A DNA stretch of 64,000 bases from Luteimonas sp. S4-F44 (GCF_022637415.1 NZ_CP093340.1:2232001-2296000); one strand, 5' to 3'; counted from the first letter of the stretch, positions 32,019-44,396 are shown. A program made the numbers and translations. Notes: a model not told the origin generated them from the letters alone.

Positions 32019-32797
32019 GCCTGCGTCGCCCGGAGCCCGGCCTCCAGCCCACTGACCCAACTGGCGACATGCTCGAGCGCCTGGTAACGGGTGAGATCGA
32101 CATGGATCGGGCTGATCGAGATATGCCGTGTGCGCACGGCATGGAAATCGGTGCCGGGGCCGGCGTCCTGCTCCGGGCCGGCGGCGCCGATCCACCAGAA
32201 CGTGCGTCCGCGCGGGTCGACGATCGGCGTGCAGCCCTCGGCGCGGTGGCGATTGCCCAGCCGTGTGACCTCGAAGCCTGCGAGCGCGTCCCAGGCGACA
32301 TCCGGCACGTTGACGTTGAGGATGGTGTCGGCCGGCAGCGGATCGGCCTTGAGCCGGGCAACGATTTCGACCGCGGCGCGCGCGGCGGTCTCGTAGTGTC
32401 GCCCGTCGTGATGGGCCGTGACCAGCGACATCGCGACCGCCGGCAAGCCGCAGAAGCGGCCTTCCATCGCCGCGGCGACGGTGCCCGAATAAATGACGTC
32501 GTCACCGAGGTTGGCGGTGTTGTTGATCCCCGACACGACGATGTCAGGTTCGCGATCGAGCAGCCCGGTCATCGCCACGTGCACGCAGTCGGTCGGCGTG
32601 CCGTGGACCCGCCACGTCGTCTCGTCGAGCTGCACTACGCGCAACGGCAGGTCGAGCGTGAGCGAGTTGCTCGCCCCGGACCGGTCACGGTCGGGGGCGA
32701 CGATCAGCACCTCGTGCCCCGCATCCCGCAGCCCCTGGGCGAGGATCCGGATGCCCGGCGCGTCGACGCCGTCGTCATTGCTGACCAGTACGCGCAT
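32015..32797 (-). CDS. surE: 5'/3'-nucleotidase SurE
   Basis: A 260-residue metal-dependent nucleoside monophosphatase. The metal site SNDDG is at residues 6-10, and the second half of the active site is in the [29 protein letters not shown] region. The start [16 protein letters not shown] at 32797 is the family N-terminus. It heads the surE-pcm-yqaA-nlpD operon and diverges from the smr gene. Confidence 0.96.
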   Translation of the reverse strand: MRVLVSNDDGVDAPGIRILAQGLRDAGHEVLIVAPDRDRSGASNSLTLDLPLRVVQLDETTWRVHGTPTDCVHVAMTGLLDREPDIVVSGINNTANLGDDVIYSGTVAAAMEGRFCGLPAVAMSLVTAHHDGRHYETAARAAVEIVARLKADPLPADTILNVNVPDVAWDALAGFEVTRLGNRHRAEGCTPIVDPRGRTFWWIGAAGPEQDAGPGTDFHAVRTRHISISPIHVDLTRYQALEHVASWVSGLEAGLRATQA

Positions 32798-32920
32798 GAA
32801 CGTTTCCGAAAGCCCCCTGCGGTTGGCGAAGCGGACATGATAACGGATGCGTCCCACGTGCCCCAGCTTGTGCGGGCACACGCGCCTGCGCACGGCAGGC
32901 GTCCGCGCTACGCTGGTGCC

Positions 32921-33466
32921 ATGAGCCGCAACCACGACGCGCCCGACGACGACGATGCTGCGCTGTTCCGCGCCGCCATCGGGGCCGTGCGCGAGCTGCC
33001 CAGCGCGCCGCCGCCGCCGCAGGCGCCCCGCCCGCGCCCGGCCACGCGCATGGCCGAGCGCGACGACGAGGAGGCCCGCAGCGAGTTCCGACAGCTGCTC
33101 GACGGCCCGCTGCTGCAGGGCGGCGATGCGATGCAGTACCGCCGCGACGATGTGCCCGTGCGCGTGTTGCGCCGGCTCGGCCGCGGCGAGTACGCGGCGC
33201 AGGAAGAACTGGACCTGCACCACGCCGATACCGCGCAGGCGACGGCGCTGCTGCGGCTGTTCCTGCGCGACGCGATCGACGCCGGCGTGGGCTGCGTGCG
33301 CATCGTGCACGGCAAGGGCATGAATTCCTCGCCCGATGCGCCGGTCATCAAGAATCTGGTCGACCGCTTGCTGCGCCAGCGCGGCGACGTACTCGCGTTC
33401 CACAGCGCCCCCAGCGCACAAGGCGGCACCGGCGCAGTACTGGTGCTGCTGCGCCCACGACGCTGA
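32921..33466 (+). CDS. Smr-domain protein (SmrA/SmrB-like)
   Basis: A 181-residue protein. The N-terminal ~80 residues are acidic and then Pro/Arg-rich. The Smr domain follows: [24 protein letters not shown], then [10 protein letters not shown] and [20 protein letters not shown]. The DLHG-like motif reads DLHH and HGKG is intact. SmrB-type proteins cleave mRNA at collided ribosomes in E. coli; whether this protein does so is not shown. The gene diverges from surE; a terminator follows. Confidence 0.9.
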   Translation: MSRNHDAPDDDDAALFRAAIGAVRELPSAPPPPQAPRPRPATRMAERDDEEARSEFRQLLDGPLLQGGDAMQYRRDDVPVRVLRRLGRGEYAAQEELDLHHADTAQATALLRLFLRDAIDAGVGCVRIVHGKGMNSSPDAPVIKNLVDRLLRQRGDVLAFHSAPSAQGGTGAVLVLLRPRR

Positions 33467-33525
33467 CCGTCGGTCGAGACGGCGACCTGCCCAACCGGTT
33501 TCGAGAGCAGTTGGGAGAGCCCCAT

Positions 33526-33558
33526 AAAAAAGGGCCGCAATCGCTTGCGGCCCTTTTT
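33526..33558. terminator. Bidirectional intrinsic terminator between smr and lon
   Basis: AAAAAAGGGCCGCAA, loop TCGC, TTGCGGCCCTTTTT forms a strong stem with A- and T-runs on either side. It serves both the rightward smr-domain gene and the leftward lon gene. Confidence 0.92.
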
Positions 33559-33578
33559 CGGTGCGCATCGCGCGGGGG

Positions 33579-36038
<2,460 letters not shown>

Positions 36039-36164
36039 GGGGGTTCCTTGAAAGATCGCGTCCGGCCGGCGGCGCCGGCCCGGCGGCCGGACGAGGCCGC
36101 CTGGGGCCAGTCGTTTATGGGGCGCGCGAGCGCCGGATGCAAGCGGGTCGCCCCGCCCCACGCG

Positions 36165-36197
36165 GAAGCGCCGCGATCTGTCCGATCGCGGCGCTTC
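36165..36197. repeat. Perfect 14-bp palindrome between clpX and lon
   Basis: GAAGCGCCGCGATC (36165-36178) and its exact complement (36184-36197) flank a 5-base loop. No T-run follows on either strand. It could be a Rho-independent-like terminator for clpX or an mRNA-stability element. Confidence 0.7.
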
Positions 36198-36266
36198 GTA
36201 GCGGCCTTGGGGCAGGCACCGCAGCTGAACGATGCGGCGGCCGGAACATTTCGTTCCGGGGCGCGA

Positions 36267-37556
<1,290 letters not shown>

Positions 37557-37668
37557 GCCTTCGCCAAATCAGTATTGCGGTTACGTTTCGAGAATAGCAC
37601 AGCGTCCGGCACCGCCCTCATGGGCGGTCCCGGCGCTCGCATGCCTGATGAATCAATGACTTGGAACG

Positions 37669-38295
37669 TCAGGCAGGGGTGATCGTCTCGTCGGGACGGC
37701 GCTCGAGCACCTGGTCGACCAGGCCGTACTCGCACGCGGCCTTGGCGCTCTTGAAGTTGTCGCGCTCGGTGTCGCGGGCGATCGTCTCGATCGGCTGGCC
37801 GGTGTGATGGGCCATGATCCCGTTCAACCGCTGCTTCATCGACAGGATCTCCTTGGCATGGATATCGATGTCGGTGGCCTGGCCCTGGAAGCCGCCCAGC
37901 GGCTGATGGATCATCACCCGCGAATTCGGCAGCGCGTAGCGCTTGCCCGCCGCGCCCGAGGTCAGCAGCAATGCGCCCATGCTGGCCGCCTGGCCGACGC
38001 AGATCGTGCTCACGTCCGGCTTGATGAACTGCATGGTGTCGTAGATCGCCATGCCGGCGGTGACCACGCCACCGGGCGAGTTGATATACAGGTTGATGTC
38101 CTTCTCGGGGTTTTCGGCCTCGAGGAACAGCAACTGGGCCACGATCACGTTGGCCATGTGGTCGTCGATGCCGCCGACCAGGAAGATCACGCGCTCCTTC
38201 AACAGGCGCGAGTAGATGTCGTACGCGCGTTCGCCGCGGCTGGTCTGTTCGACCACCATCGGCACCAGGTTGAGGGCTTTGGTTTCGATGCTCAT
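37669..38295 (-). CDS. clpP: ClpP, proteolytic subunit of ClpXP
   Basis: A 208-residue serine protease. The catalytic residues are Ser105 ([10 protein letters not shown]), His130 (VMIHQPLGG) and Asp179 (ERDNF). The start [17 protein letters not shown] at 38295 is preferred; an ATG 12 bases earlier adds only MERL. A tetradecamer forms the chamber fed by ClpX. It begins 59 bases after the tig stop. Confidence 0.96.
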   Translation of the reverse strand: MSIETKALNLVPMVVEQTSRGERAYDIYSRLLKERVIFLVGGIDDHMANVIVAQLLFLEAENPEKDINLYINSPGGVVTAGMAIYDTMQFIKPDVSTICVGQAASMGALLLTSGAAGKRYALPNSRVMIHQPLGGFQGQATDIDIHAKEILSMKQRLNGIMAHHTGQPIETIARDTERDNFKSAKAACEYGLVDQVLERRPDETITPA

Positions 38296-38353
38296 CAATC
38301 GTTCCATGTCGGAGGGACGCCCGGCCCCGTTGGGCCGGACGGACGGACGCCGC

Positions 38354-39661
38354 TTACCCCTGGGGGGCGATGGCGTCCTGGAAGGACAGCGGCTGCTCGG
38401 TGTGCTGGGCGCGCTCGGCGATCCAGTCGATCACCTGCTCTTCCATCACGCGGTTCTGCAGCCCCGACATCAGCTGGGGGTCGTTGCGGTACATCTCAAT
38501 GACCTGCTGCGGCTCTTCGTAGGTCGAGGCGATCAGGCGCATGGTCTCGTTCACGCGCTTGGGATCAAGCTTGAGCTCGTTGCGGCGCGCGACTTCGCCC
38601 ACCAGCAGCCCGACCAGCACGCGCTTGCGCGCCGGCTCCATGAAGCCGGTGTGCGCGTCCTCGCCCACGTTCGGGTTCTGGCCGTTGCGACGGGCCTGCT
38701 CGATGGTCTGGCGCAGCAGCGACCGGGCCTCGGCCTCGACCAGCTTGGGCGGCAGTTCGACGTGCGCGAACGCGGCGACCAACTGCTCGCCGACTTCGCG
38801 GCGCAGGCGGTTCATCAGCGCGCCCTTGAGCTCGCGCTCCAGGTTGCTGCGGATCTCGGTGCGGAACTGGTCCATCTCGCCGCTCTTGACGCCGAAGCTG
38901 CGGATGAACGCCGCATCGACCTCGGGCAGCTGCTGCTCGGAGACCTGCTCGATCTTGACGTGCACGGTGGCCTGCTTGCCGGCCAGCTGCGGCACGCGCC
39001 AATCCTGCGGGAAGCTGACCTCGATCGCCTTCTCCTCGCCCTTCGACAGGCCGACCAGCGCCTCCTCGATCTGCGGGAACATCGCGCCCGAGCCGAGCAC
39101 GGTGACGCCGCGCTCGGCACCTTCGGCCGGCAGGCGCTCGTCGCCGATCTGCGACCAGGTCTCGACATCGACCGCGTCGCCGGTCTGCGCGCCGCGCGTG
39201 ACCGCGCTCCAGCTGCGGCGCTGCAGGCGCAGGTTCTCGATCATGCGATCGATGTCGTCCTCGGCCACCTCGGCGGTGTGACGCACGACCTGGAGCTTCT
39301 CCAACTCGATGTCGCCGAAATCAGGAACGACCTCGAATGTGGCGGTGAAGGCCAGTTCGCCCGCGTCCGGGGCGTCGGACGGCGCGATCTGCGGCTGGCC
39401 GGCCAGGCGCAGCGCGTTCTCGCGCACGCCCTGGTCGAAGCCCTCGCGCAGCAGACCCTCCAAGACCTCGGCACGGACCTGCTCGCCGAACCGCTGCTCG
39501 ACGACCTTGGCCGGCACCTTGCCAGGCCGGAATCCCTTGAGCCGCGTGGTCCGCGCGATCTCGCGCAGACGGCCAGCGACCTGGGTCTCCAGGCGTTCGG
39601 ATGGCACACGGAACGTCATCCGGCGTTCCAGGGTGCCCAGCGATTCGACCGAAACTTGCAT
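38354..39661 (-). CDS. tig: Trigger factor
   Basis: A 435-residue ribosome-bound chaperone with peptidyl-prolyl isomerase activity. The N-terminal ribosome-docking domain begins [17 protein letters not shown] and contains [17 protein letters not shown], the signature loop that contacts protein L23. The FKBP-like domain (residues about 160-245) reads GDAVDVETW. The C-terminal helical arms follow. It heads the tig-clpP-clpX-lon block. A repetitive intergenic region lies upstream. Confidence 0.96.
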   Translation of the reverse strand: MQVSVESLGTLERRMTFRVPSERLETQVAGRLREIARTTRLKGFRPGKVPAKVVEQRFGEQVRAEVLEGLLREGFDQGVRENALRLAGQPQIAPSDAPDAGELAFTATFEVVPDFGDIELEKLQVVRHTAEVAEDDIDRMIENLRLQRRSWSAVTRGAQTGDAVDVETWSQIGDERLPAEGAERGVTVLGSGAMFPQIEEALVGLSKGEEKAIEVSFPQDWRVPQLAGKQATVHVKIEQVSEQQLPEVDAAFIRSFGVKSGEMDQFRTEIRSNLERELKGALMNRLRREVGEQLVAAFAHVELPPKLVEAEARSLLRQTIEQARRNGQNPNVGEDAHTGFMEPARKRVLVGLLVGEVARRNELKLDPKRVNETMRLIASTYEEPQQVIEMYRNDPQLMSGLQNRVMEEQVIDWIAERAQHTEQPLSFQDAIAPQG

Positions 39662-39931
39662 ATCCACTCCTGCGCTGCGGACGGCGCCGCACGACTCTGA
39701 CTTGTTGGGAAATTGGTTCCGACGGCGGCGGCCGCCCGCGACCTGCGCGGCTGGCGACGGAACGGCGTAGTTTGGCCGATTCGGGGGCCGGCCGCCACCG
39801 GGCGGCGCGCCAGGGGTGTGAGCCGGGCGGTCAGGGGGAGTCGAGGCCCGGCTGGACCGGACGTGATATTGGTTGGAGTGAAAGCGGCCCGGGACCGGAA
39901 GGCAGAGGCGCTTGGGCCCTGCCGCCAAGGT
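39662..39931. other. Intergenic region upstream of tig
   Basis: About 270 bases between tig and the 123-bp repeat array, without a supported gene. It should contain the tig promoter. A GGTCGCAGGGTCACGACC inverted sequence at its end leads into the array and resembles the half-unit core of the repeats. Confidence 0.4.
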
Positions 39932-40456
39932 CGCAGGGTCACGACCCTGGCGCGCGACGGCGCTGCTCCCGACTCTCTTGAAAAGCCCGCGGCGTCACGA
40001 TCCGGGCGCAACGGCGCGCCCTGCTCCCAACGCTCTCTCCTGAAAAGCCCGCTGCGTCATGATCCCCACGCGCGCGAGCGCGTTGCTCACCGGGGAAGCC
40101 TCGAACAGCCTGCGGCGTCACGATCCGGGCGCGCGACGGCGCGCCCTGCTCCCAACTCTCTCCTGAAAAGCCTGCGGCGTCACGATCCCCACGCGCGAGC
40201 GCGCGTTCCTCACCGGGGAAGCCTCGAACAGCCCGCGGCGTCACGATCCGGGCGCGCGACGGCGCGCCCTACTCCCAACTCTCTCCTGAAAAGCCTGCGG
40301 CGTCACGATCCCCACGCGCGAGCGCGCGTTCCTCACCGGGGAAGCCTCGAACAGCCCGCGGCGTCACGATCCGGGCGCGCGACGGCGCGCCCTGCTCCCA
40401 ACTCTCTCCTGAAAAGCCTGCGGCGTCACGATCCCCACGCGCGAGCGCGCGTTCCT
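39932..40456. repeat. 123-bp tandem repeat array between tRNA-Leu and tig
   Basis: The string AAAAGCC recurs at 40043, 40166, 40289 and 40412, giving an exact 123-base period and about four full units; partial diverged units extend the array to about 39932. Each unit has two halves of about 61-62 bases ending in the shared core GCGGCGTCACGATCC. One half contains the palindrome GGGCGCGCGACGGCGCGCCC, the other an ACGCGCGAGCGCGCGT palindrome. Identity between the three right-hand units is nearly complete. The units are too long, and have no separate unique spacers, to be a CRISPR array. Confidence 0.92.
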
Positions 40457-40487
40457 CAATGCCTGCCGCTTTGGGTTCCACCTGGGC

Positions 40488-40572
40488 TGGTGCGAAAGGC
40501 GGGACTCGAACCCGCACGCCTTGCGGCACTGGTACCTAAAACCAGGGCGTCTACCAATTCCGCCACTTTCGC
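40488..40572 (-). tRNA. tRNA-Leu (anticodon TAG)
   Basis: Read on the minus strand: GCGAAAG acceptor arm paired with CTTTCGC, D-arm with GGTAGACGC, anticodon loop TTTAGGT, a long variable arm, and T-arm GGGTTCGAGTCCC. CCA is encoded (40488-40490). The 85-nt length with the long variable arm is typical of a class II leucine tRNA. Confidence 0.95.
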
Positions 40573-40639
40573 TCCGTGTCCGGCTGGCGGACGGCGGCAT
40601 CGTAGTCGATCCCAGCCTCCACGCCCATCCCGCCCCTAT

Positions 40640-41033
40640 GTCCAAACGAAAAACGCCCGGCGGTGCCAGGCGTTCTTCCTAACTGGTGGGCCGTCAAGGG
40701 TGAGCCCGGGCGGCTTGCGAACCACTGGTTCGCGCCCGGGCGAACGCCATGCGCGCTGCGCATGGCCGGACCTGCGCAGCAGGCGAACCACAGGTTCGAA
40801 TCCCACGACCAAGCACCCAAACGAAGAACGCCGGCGATGCCGGGCGCTTTTCGTAAACTGGTGGGCCGTCAAGGGTGAGCCCGGGCCGCTTGCGAACCAC
40901 TGGTTCGCGCCCGGGCAAATGCCATGCGCGCTGCGCATGGCCGGACCTGCGCAGCAGGCGAACCGCAGATTCGAATCCTGCGACCAAGCACCCAAACGAA
41001 GAACGCCCGGCGGTGCCGGGCGTTCTTCGTAAC
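40640..41033 (-). repeat. 175-bp tandem repeats that begin with the tRNA-Lys 3' end
   Basis: Read on the minus strand after tRNA-Lys, two units follow. Each is exactly 175 bases (CCA boundaries at 41034, 40859 and 40684). Each unit contains a terminator-type hairpin first, then a structured segment with GCGAACCACTGGTTCGC nested within GCCCGGGC/GCCCGGGC, and ends in CCTTGACGGCCCACCA, the last 16 bases of the tRNA-Lys gene. A third partial unit with a hairpin reaches 40640. The layout resembles the 178-bp repeats behind tRNA-Tyr in the E. coli tyrT locus. Confidence 0.9.
40994..41029 (-). terminator. Hairpin terminator after tRNA-Lys
   Basis: A perfect 15-bp stem (CGAAGAACGCCCGGC, loop GGT) starts five bases after the encoded CCA of tRNA-Lys and is followed by TTT on the minus strand. 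Related, slightly degenerate copies recur 175 and 350 bases further on. Confidence 0.8.
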
Positions 41034-41109
41034 TGGTGGGCCGTCAAGGATTCGAACCTTGGACCTATTGATTAAGAGTCAACTGCTCTACCAACTGAGC
41101 TAACGGCCC
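41034..41109 (-). tRNA. tRNA-Lys (anticodon CTT)
   Basis: On the minus strand: GGGCCGT acceptor, D-arm TAGCTCAGTTGGTAGAGC, anticodon loop CTCTTAA, T-arm AAGGTTCGAATCCTT, and 3' ACGGCCCA with encoded CCA. Length 76 nt. It lies 78 bases after tRNA-His and probably belongs to the same transcript. Confidence 0.96.
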
Positions 41110-41187
41110 GATGAAGCGGGCGCGCATTGTAATACCGCCTTGCGCGCCGATGCAACACCCGACGGGTATCGCATCTTGTTGAAACGG

Positions 41188-41265
41188 TGGGGTGGCTGAG
41201 GGGATTCGAACCCCCGACCACTGGAATCACAATCCAGTACTCTAACCAACTGAGCTACAGCCACC
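41188..41265 (-). tRNA. tRNA-His (anticodon GTG)
   Basis: On the minus strand: the encoded extra G (G-1) opposite C73, acceptor GTGGCTG/CAGCCAC, D-arm TAGCTCAGTTGGTTAGAG, anticodon loop TTGTGAT, T-arm GGGGGTTCGAATCCCCT. CCA is encoded. First tRNA of the His-Lys-Leu run. Confidence 0.96.
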
Positions 41266-41407
41266 ACAGATCCGTATCGCCTGGCGACCTAAGGGGCACC
41301 CGGCGGCCGCGCATTCTATCCCGAAACGCATGGCAACGACATGCCTTCGAAACGACCCGCGCGGCGGGCGCGCATTGTAGCGCGGCACCGACCGAAATGG
41401 CAGCGCC

Positions 41408-41857
41408 TTGGTGGCGCTATCGGCCTGCGCCGCCGCGCCACGAATGCGCGTCATGCCCGCCTGTGCGTCGATCTGCTCACGCACCTCCCATGCACGCGCG
41501 GCAACAACGCCCCTGGCGCGGGCAAAGGCCGCACCGATCCTCGACCACCTCGAACCGCAGCCTGACGACACGCTGATCCTCAAGCCGCGGCATTCGGCGT
41601 TCCACCAGACCGCCCTGCATTTCATCCTGGAGACCCGCGGGATCCGCCGCCTTCTGCTCACCGGCGTTTCGACCGAGGCCTGTGTCCTCGCCACGGCGCT
41701 GGATGCGCGCATGCTGGAGATCGACGTGGCGGCGGTGTCGGACTGCGTCGCCGCGAGCAGCGTGCAACGCCACCGGGACGGGCTCGCGGTGCTGCGGCAC
41801 TTCGAGCTCCCCGTCGTGCGCGCGAGCGCGGCGATGCGTGTCTTCGACCGCGACTGA
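41408..41857 (+). pseudogene. Truncated isochorismatase-like (cysteine hydrolase) gene
   Basis: The frame encodes 149 residues. Only the last ~100 are family-like: PQPDDTLILKPRHSAF, then RRLLLTGVSTEACVLATALDA with the catalytic cysteine, and DVAAVSDCVAASS. The N-terminal half of the family, with the essential aspartate and metal ligands (usually near a DxQ motif) and the first strands, is missing. The upstream ~50 residues look like translated non-coding DNA. The breakpoint lies just past tRNA-His. The gene is probably a remnant; expression of a short product cannot be ruled out. Confidence 0.6.
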
Positions 41858-42016
41858 AGCTGACGAGCACCAAGTCACGCGTCGGGCTGGACGGTGCGGC
41901 ACTGGGGTGCACGCGTGCAACATCGTCACATCCATTCAGCGATGTCGCCGGGATCCTCACGGCCTGGTCGCGAACCCAACCGCCATGTTGCGGGTTCGTT
42001 TCCACCGTGGTCGCAC

Positions 42017-42310
42017 ATGCCTCACCGGAATCTCGACACCCTGTTTTCTGCCTGGGAAGGCGAACTTGCACTGCTCTTGGAAGCGAAGCCTGGGATCGAA
42101 GAGTTCTGGCAGCACTGGCGCGAGCGTGAAGCGGTGATCGAACGATTTGTCACGCCCGAACTCGCCGTCTTTGCGGATGCCGCGTTCGACCGGTTGGAGG
42201 CGCTGGCCGAAGCGCAAGGCTACGGCAGCCGCCCGCGTGGCACGACACCGACCTGCGCTGTGGATGCGGCTGACACGCCCACCGCACCCGACACGCATTC
42301 AACACGCTGA
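42017..42310 (+). CDS. Small hypothetical protein
   Basis: A 97-residue protein starting MPHRNLDTLFSAWEGELALLLEAKPGIEEFWQHWRERE. The first ~75 residues are predicted helical and rich in Glu/Ala; the last ~25 are Thr/Pro-rich and look disordered. No signal peptide or membrane helix. I recognise no family. It lies between the isochorismatase fragment and the DUF892 gene, in the disturbed tRNA region, and its reality is uncertain. Confidence 0.5.
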   Translation: MPHRNLDTLFSAWEGELALLLEAKPGIEEFWQHWREREAVIERFVTPELAVFADAAFDRLEALAEAQGYGSRPRGTTPTCAVDAADTPTAPDTHSTR

Positions 42311-42561
42311 AAGACTGCCCATCGCACGCGCGGCGCGCGTTCACGGTGGCGTGTGCCCATTGCGGTGATGGCACGCGTCTCACGCGCGGTGCCATCACGT
42401 TGTCTCCGCAATGTGCACGCTCGGCGCCATATCGCATTGCACCACGCGCGCATTGCGCAGATCACTTTGCAGACATCACGCTCAACGGCGCCCGCGACCT
42501 CACGCATCCCCGACGATGCGCTCCTTAAACAGGACCGTCCGGTCCCACAAGAGAGCTTGCA

Positions 42562-43059
42562 ATGGCAGTCAAGACGCTCGAAGAGTTGTTCATCCACGAA
42601 CTCTCGGACACCCATTCGGCCGAGCGCCAGATGGCGAAGGCACTGCCGCGCCTGGCGCGTGCGGCCGCCAACCCGAAGCTGGCGGCCGCGTTCGAAACGC
42701 ATCTGGAAGAGACCAATCTGCAGATCGAGCGCCTCGACCGCGTCGTCGAGTTGCTGGACACGCGCCTGAAGCGCATCAAATGCGCGGCGATGGAAGGCTT
42801 GGTCGAGGAGAGCAAAGAAGTCATCGACTCGATCGACAAGGGCCCGCTGCGCGACGCCGCGCTGATCGGCGGTGCGCAGAAGGTCGAGCACTACGAGATC
42901 GCCTCCTACGGCACGCTGTGCGCGCTCGCCAAGCAGCTCGGTTACACCGATGCGGCCAAGCTGCTGCACGAGACGCTGGCCGAGGAGAAGGCCACCGACG
43001 AGAAGCTGACGCTGCTGGCCGAACACGGCGGCAACCAGGCGGCGGCCGAGAACACCTGA
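42562..43059 (+). CDS. DUF892 (YciE-like) ferritin-like protein
   Basis: A 165-residue four-helix-bundle protein. The family start MAVKTLEELFIHELSDTHSAERQMAKALPRLARAA has the glutamate/histidine ligands, with EEKATDEKLT near the end and QKVEHYEIASYGTL in the third helix. Related YciF/YciE proteins belong to the stress-induced set in enterobacteria. GAGAGC lies 8-13 bases before the ATG. No partner genes of the yci set are adjacent. Confidence 0.93.
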   Translation: MAVKTLEELFIHELSDTHSAERQMAKALPRLARAAANPKLAAAFETHLEETNLQIERLDRVVELLDTRLKRIKCAAMEGLVEESKEVIDSIDKGPLRDAALIGGAQKVEHYEIASYGTLCALAKQLGYTDAAKLLHETLAEEKATDEKLTLLAEHGGNQAAAENT

Positions 43060-43213
43060 TCGCGGAGACGGGCCTGACGCAACGCCGGCCCATGGCGTCG
43101 CGCTTCGACGCGCGCGCCCCAGGCCTGACGACCGGCATGCGCGCTAGGCGCGCCGAGTTGTGTGGAGAATTGTTTGGGGCGCTCGGCCGGCGAACCGTAA
43201 GCCATTGATGCAA

Positions 43214-43290
43214 TGGCGCGCCCGACAGGAATCGAACCTGTAACCCCCGACTTAGAAGGTCGGTGCTCTATCCGGTTGAGCTACGGGCGC
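43214..43290 (-). tRNA. tRNA-Arg (anticodon TCT)
   Basis: On the minus strand: GCGCCCG acceptor paired with CGGGCGC, D-arm TAGCTCAACCGGATAGAGC, anticodon loop CTTCTAA, T-arm ACAGGTTCGATTCCTGT, encoded CCA. Length 77 nt. Confidence 0.96.
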
Positions 43291-43322
43291 CCGCGGGACA
43301 CGTTGCGACCGGGCTCGCCGGG

Positions 43323-43399
43323 TGGTCGGGGTAGAGGGATTCGAACCCCCGACATCCTGCTCCCAAAGCAGGCGCGCTACCAGACTGCGCTATACCCCG
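43323..43399 (-). tRNA. tRNA-Pro (anticodon TGG)
   Basis: On the minus strand: CGGGGTA acceptor paired with TACCCCG, D-arm TAGCGCAGTCTGGTAGCGC, anticodon loop TTTGGGA, T-arm GGGGGTTCGAATCCCTC, encoded CCA. Length 77 nt; 32 bases before tRNA-Arg, so a Pro-Arg pair. Confidence 0.96.
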
Positions 43400-43545
43400 C
43401 CGGAATCGAGCGGTCGAATCGCCCGCCGGCAGGCCGGAGGACCCAGGCATTGTCGGAAGGCGCAGCCGCGCTGTCAACGCGCCGCCCAGCCGCCGCGGTG
43501 TATCCTGCCGGGCGATCCAAACATGAACCACCAGGGGCTTATTCG

Positions 43546-44307
43546 ATGCGCAGCGGCAATCCCACTCTTCAGGAATCGACCTTCCTCGACCTCGCCAGCG
43601 GCAGTGTCGTCACCCGCGACAGCGAGGCGATGACGCTCAATGGCACGGTCAACAAGACCGGCCTGCTGCTCCTGCTGGCGGTATTGACGGCCGCCTTCGC
43701 GTGGACCCAATCGGTCGCCCCGGACGGCACGCCGACGGCCAGCTTCGGCCTCTATGCCTGGGGCGGCGCGATCGGCGGCCTGATTCTGGCGCTGGTTACG
43801 GTGTTCAAGAAGACCTGGGCACCGGTCACCGCACCGATGTACGCGCTGGTCGAAGGCTGCTTCCTCGGCGCGATCTCGGCAATGTTCGAGGCGCGTTTCC
43901 CGGGCATCGTGATGCAGGCGGTGATGCTGACCTTCGGCACGCTGTTCGCGCTGCTGGCGGTGTACCGCAGCGGCCTGATCAAGGCGACCGAGAACTTCAA
44001 GCTCGGCGTGGCGGCCGCCACCGGCGGCATCGCACTGGTCTACCTGGCCACGATCGTGCTGGGTCTGTTCAACATCCAGGTGCCGCTGATCCACGAGTCG
44101 GGCCTGGTCGGCATCGGTTTCAGCCTGTTCGTGGTCGTGGTCGCTGCGCTGAACCTGGTGCTGGATTTCGACTTCATCGAGACCGGCGTCGAGCACGGGG
44201 CGCCGAAGTACATGGAGTGGTACGGCGCGTTCGGCCTGATGGTCACGCTGGTGTGGCTGTACGTGGAGTTCCTCCGCCTGCTGGCGAAGTTGCAGTCGCG
44301 CGACTGA
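43546..44307 (+). CDS. Bax inhibitor-1/YccA family membrane protein
   Basis: A 253-residue protein with seven membrane helices. The N-terminus has TLNGTVNKTGLLLLLAVLTAAFAW; LVEGCFLGAISAMFEARFPGIV is the conserved third loop and helix. LVLDFDFIETGVEHGAPKYMEWYGAFGLMVTLVWLY holds the two aspartates of the calcium/proton-leak site. In E. coli YccA modulates FtsH; FtsH is present in this window, but no direct link is shown. The start at 43546 is downstream of tRNA-Pro on the other strand. A terminator follows. Confidence 0.93.
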   Translation: MRSGNPTLQESTFLDLASGSVVTRDSEAMTLNGTVNKTGLLLLLAVLTAAFAWTQSVAPDGTPTASFGLYAWGGAIGGLILALVTVFKKTWAPVTAPMYALVEGCFLGAISAMFEARFPGIVMQAVMLTFGTLFALLAVYRSGLIKATENFKLGVAAATGGIALVYLATIVLGLFNIQVPLIHESGLVGIGFSLFVVVVAALNLVLDFDFIETGVEHGAPKYMEWYGAFGLMVTLVWLYVEFLRLLAKLQSRD

Positions 44308-44348
44308 GCCTCCACGCGCCGGGGATCGCACCCCTGGACGACAGAAAC

Positions 44349-44377
44349 GACAAGGGCGCCGAACGGCGCCCTTGTCA
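44349..44377. terminator. Convergent terminator between BI-1 gene and isocitrate dehydrogenase
   Basis: GACAAGGGCGCC, loop GAAC, GGCGCCCTTGTC forms a perfect 12-bp stem in the 89-bp gap between two convergent genes. Only a short T-rich flank is seen. Confidence 0.7.
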
Positions 44378-44396
44378 TGTAGACCTGCCGGCGACC

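Noticed and set aside
39932..40456. Possible CRISPR array
   Set aside because: The repeated unit is 123 bases with no unique spacers; the interleaved sequence is itself repeated, and no cas gene is in the window.
40551..40995. Minus-strand open frames in the 175-bp repeats, reminiscent of the protamine-like Tpr of E. coli
   Set aside because: The frames are not basic enough, cross hairpins and change frame between units. I could not support a protein.
39713..41032. Long plus-strand open frame with a 41-residue repeated peptide
   Set aside because: It is the translation of the 123-bp repeats (a multiple of three) and then runs antisense through tRNA-Leu. It has no ribosome-binding site or domain.
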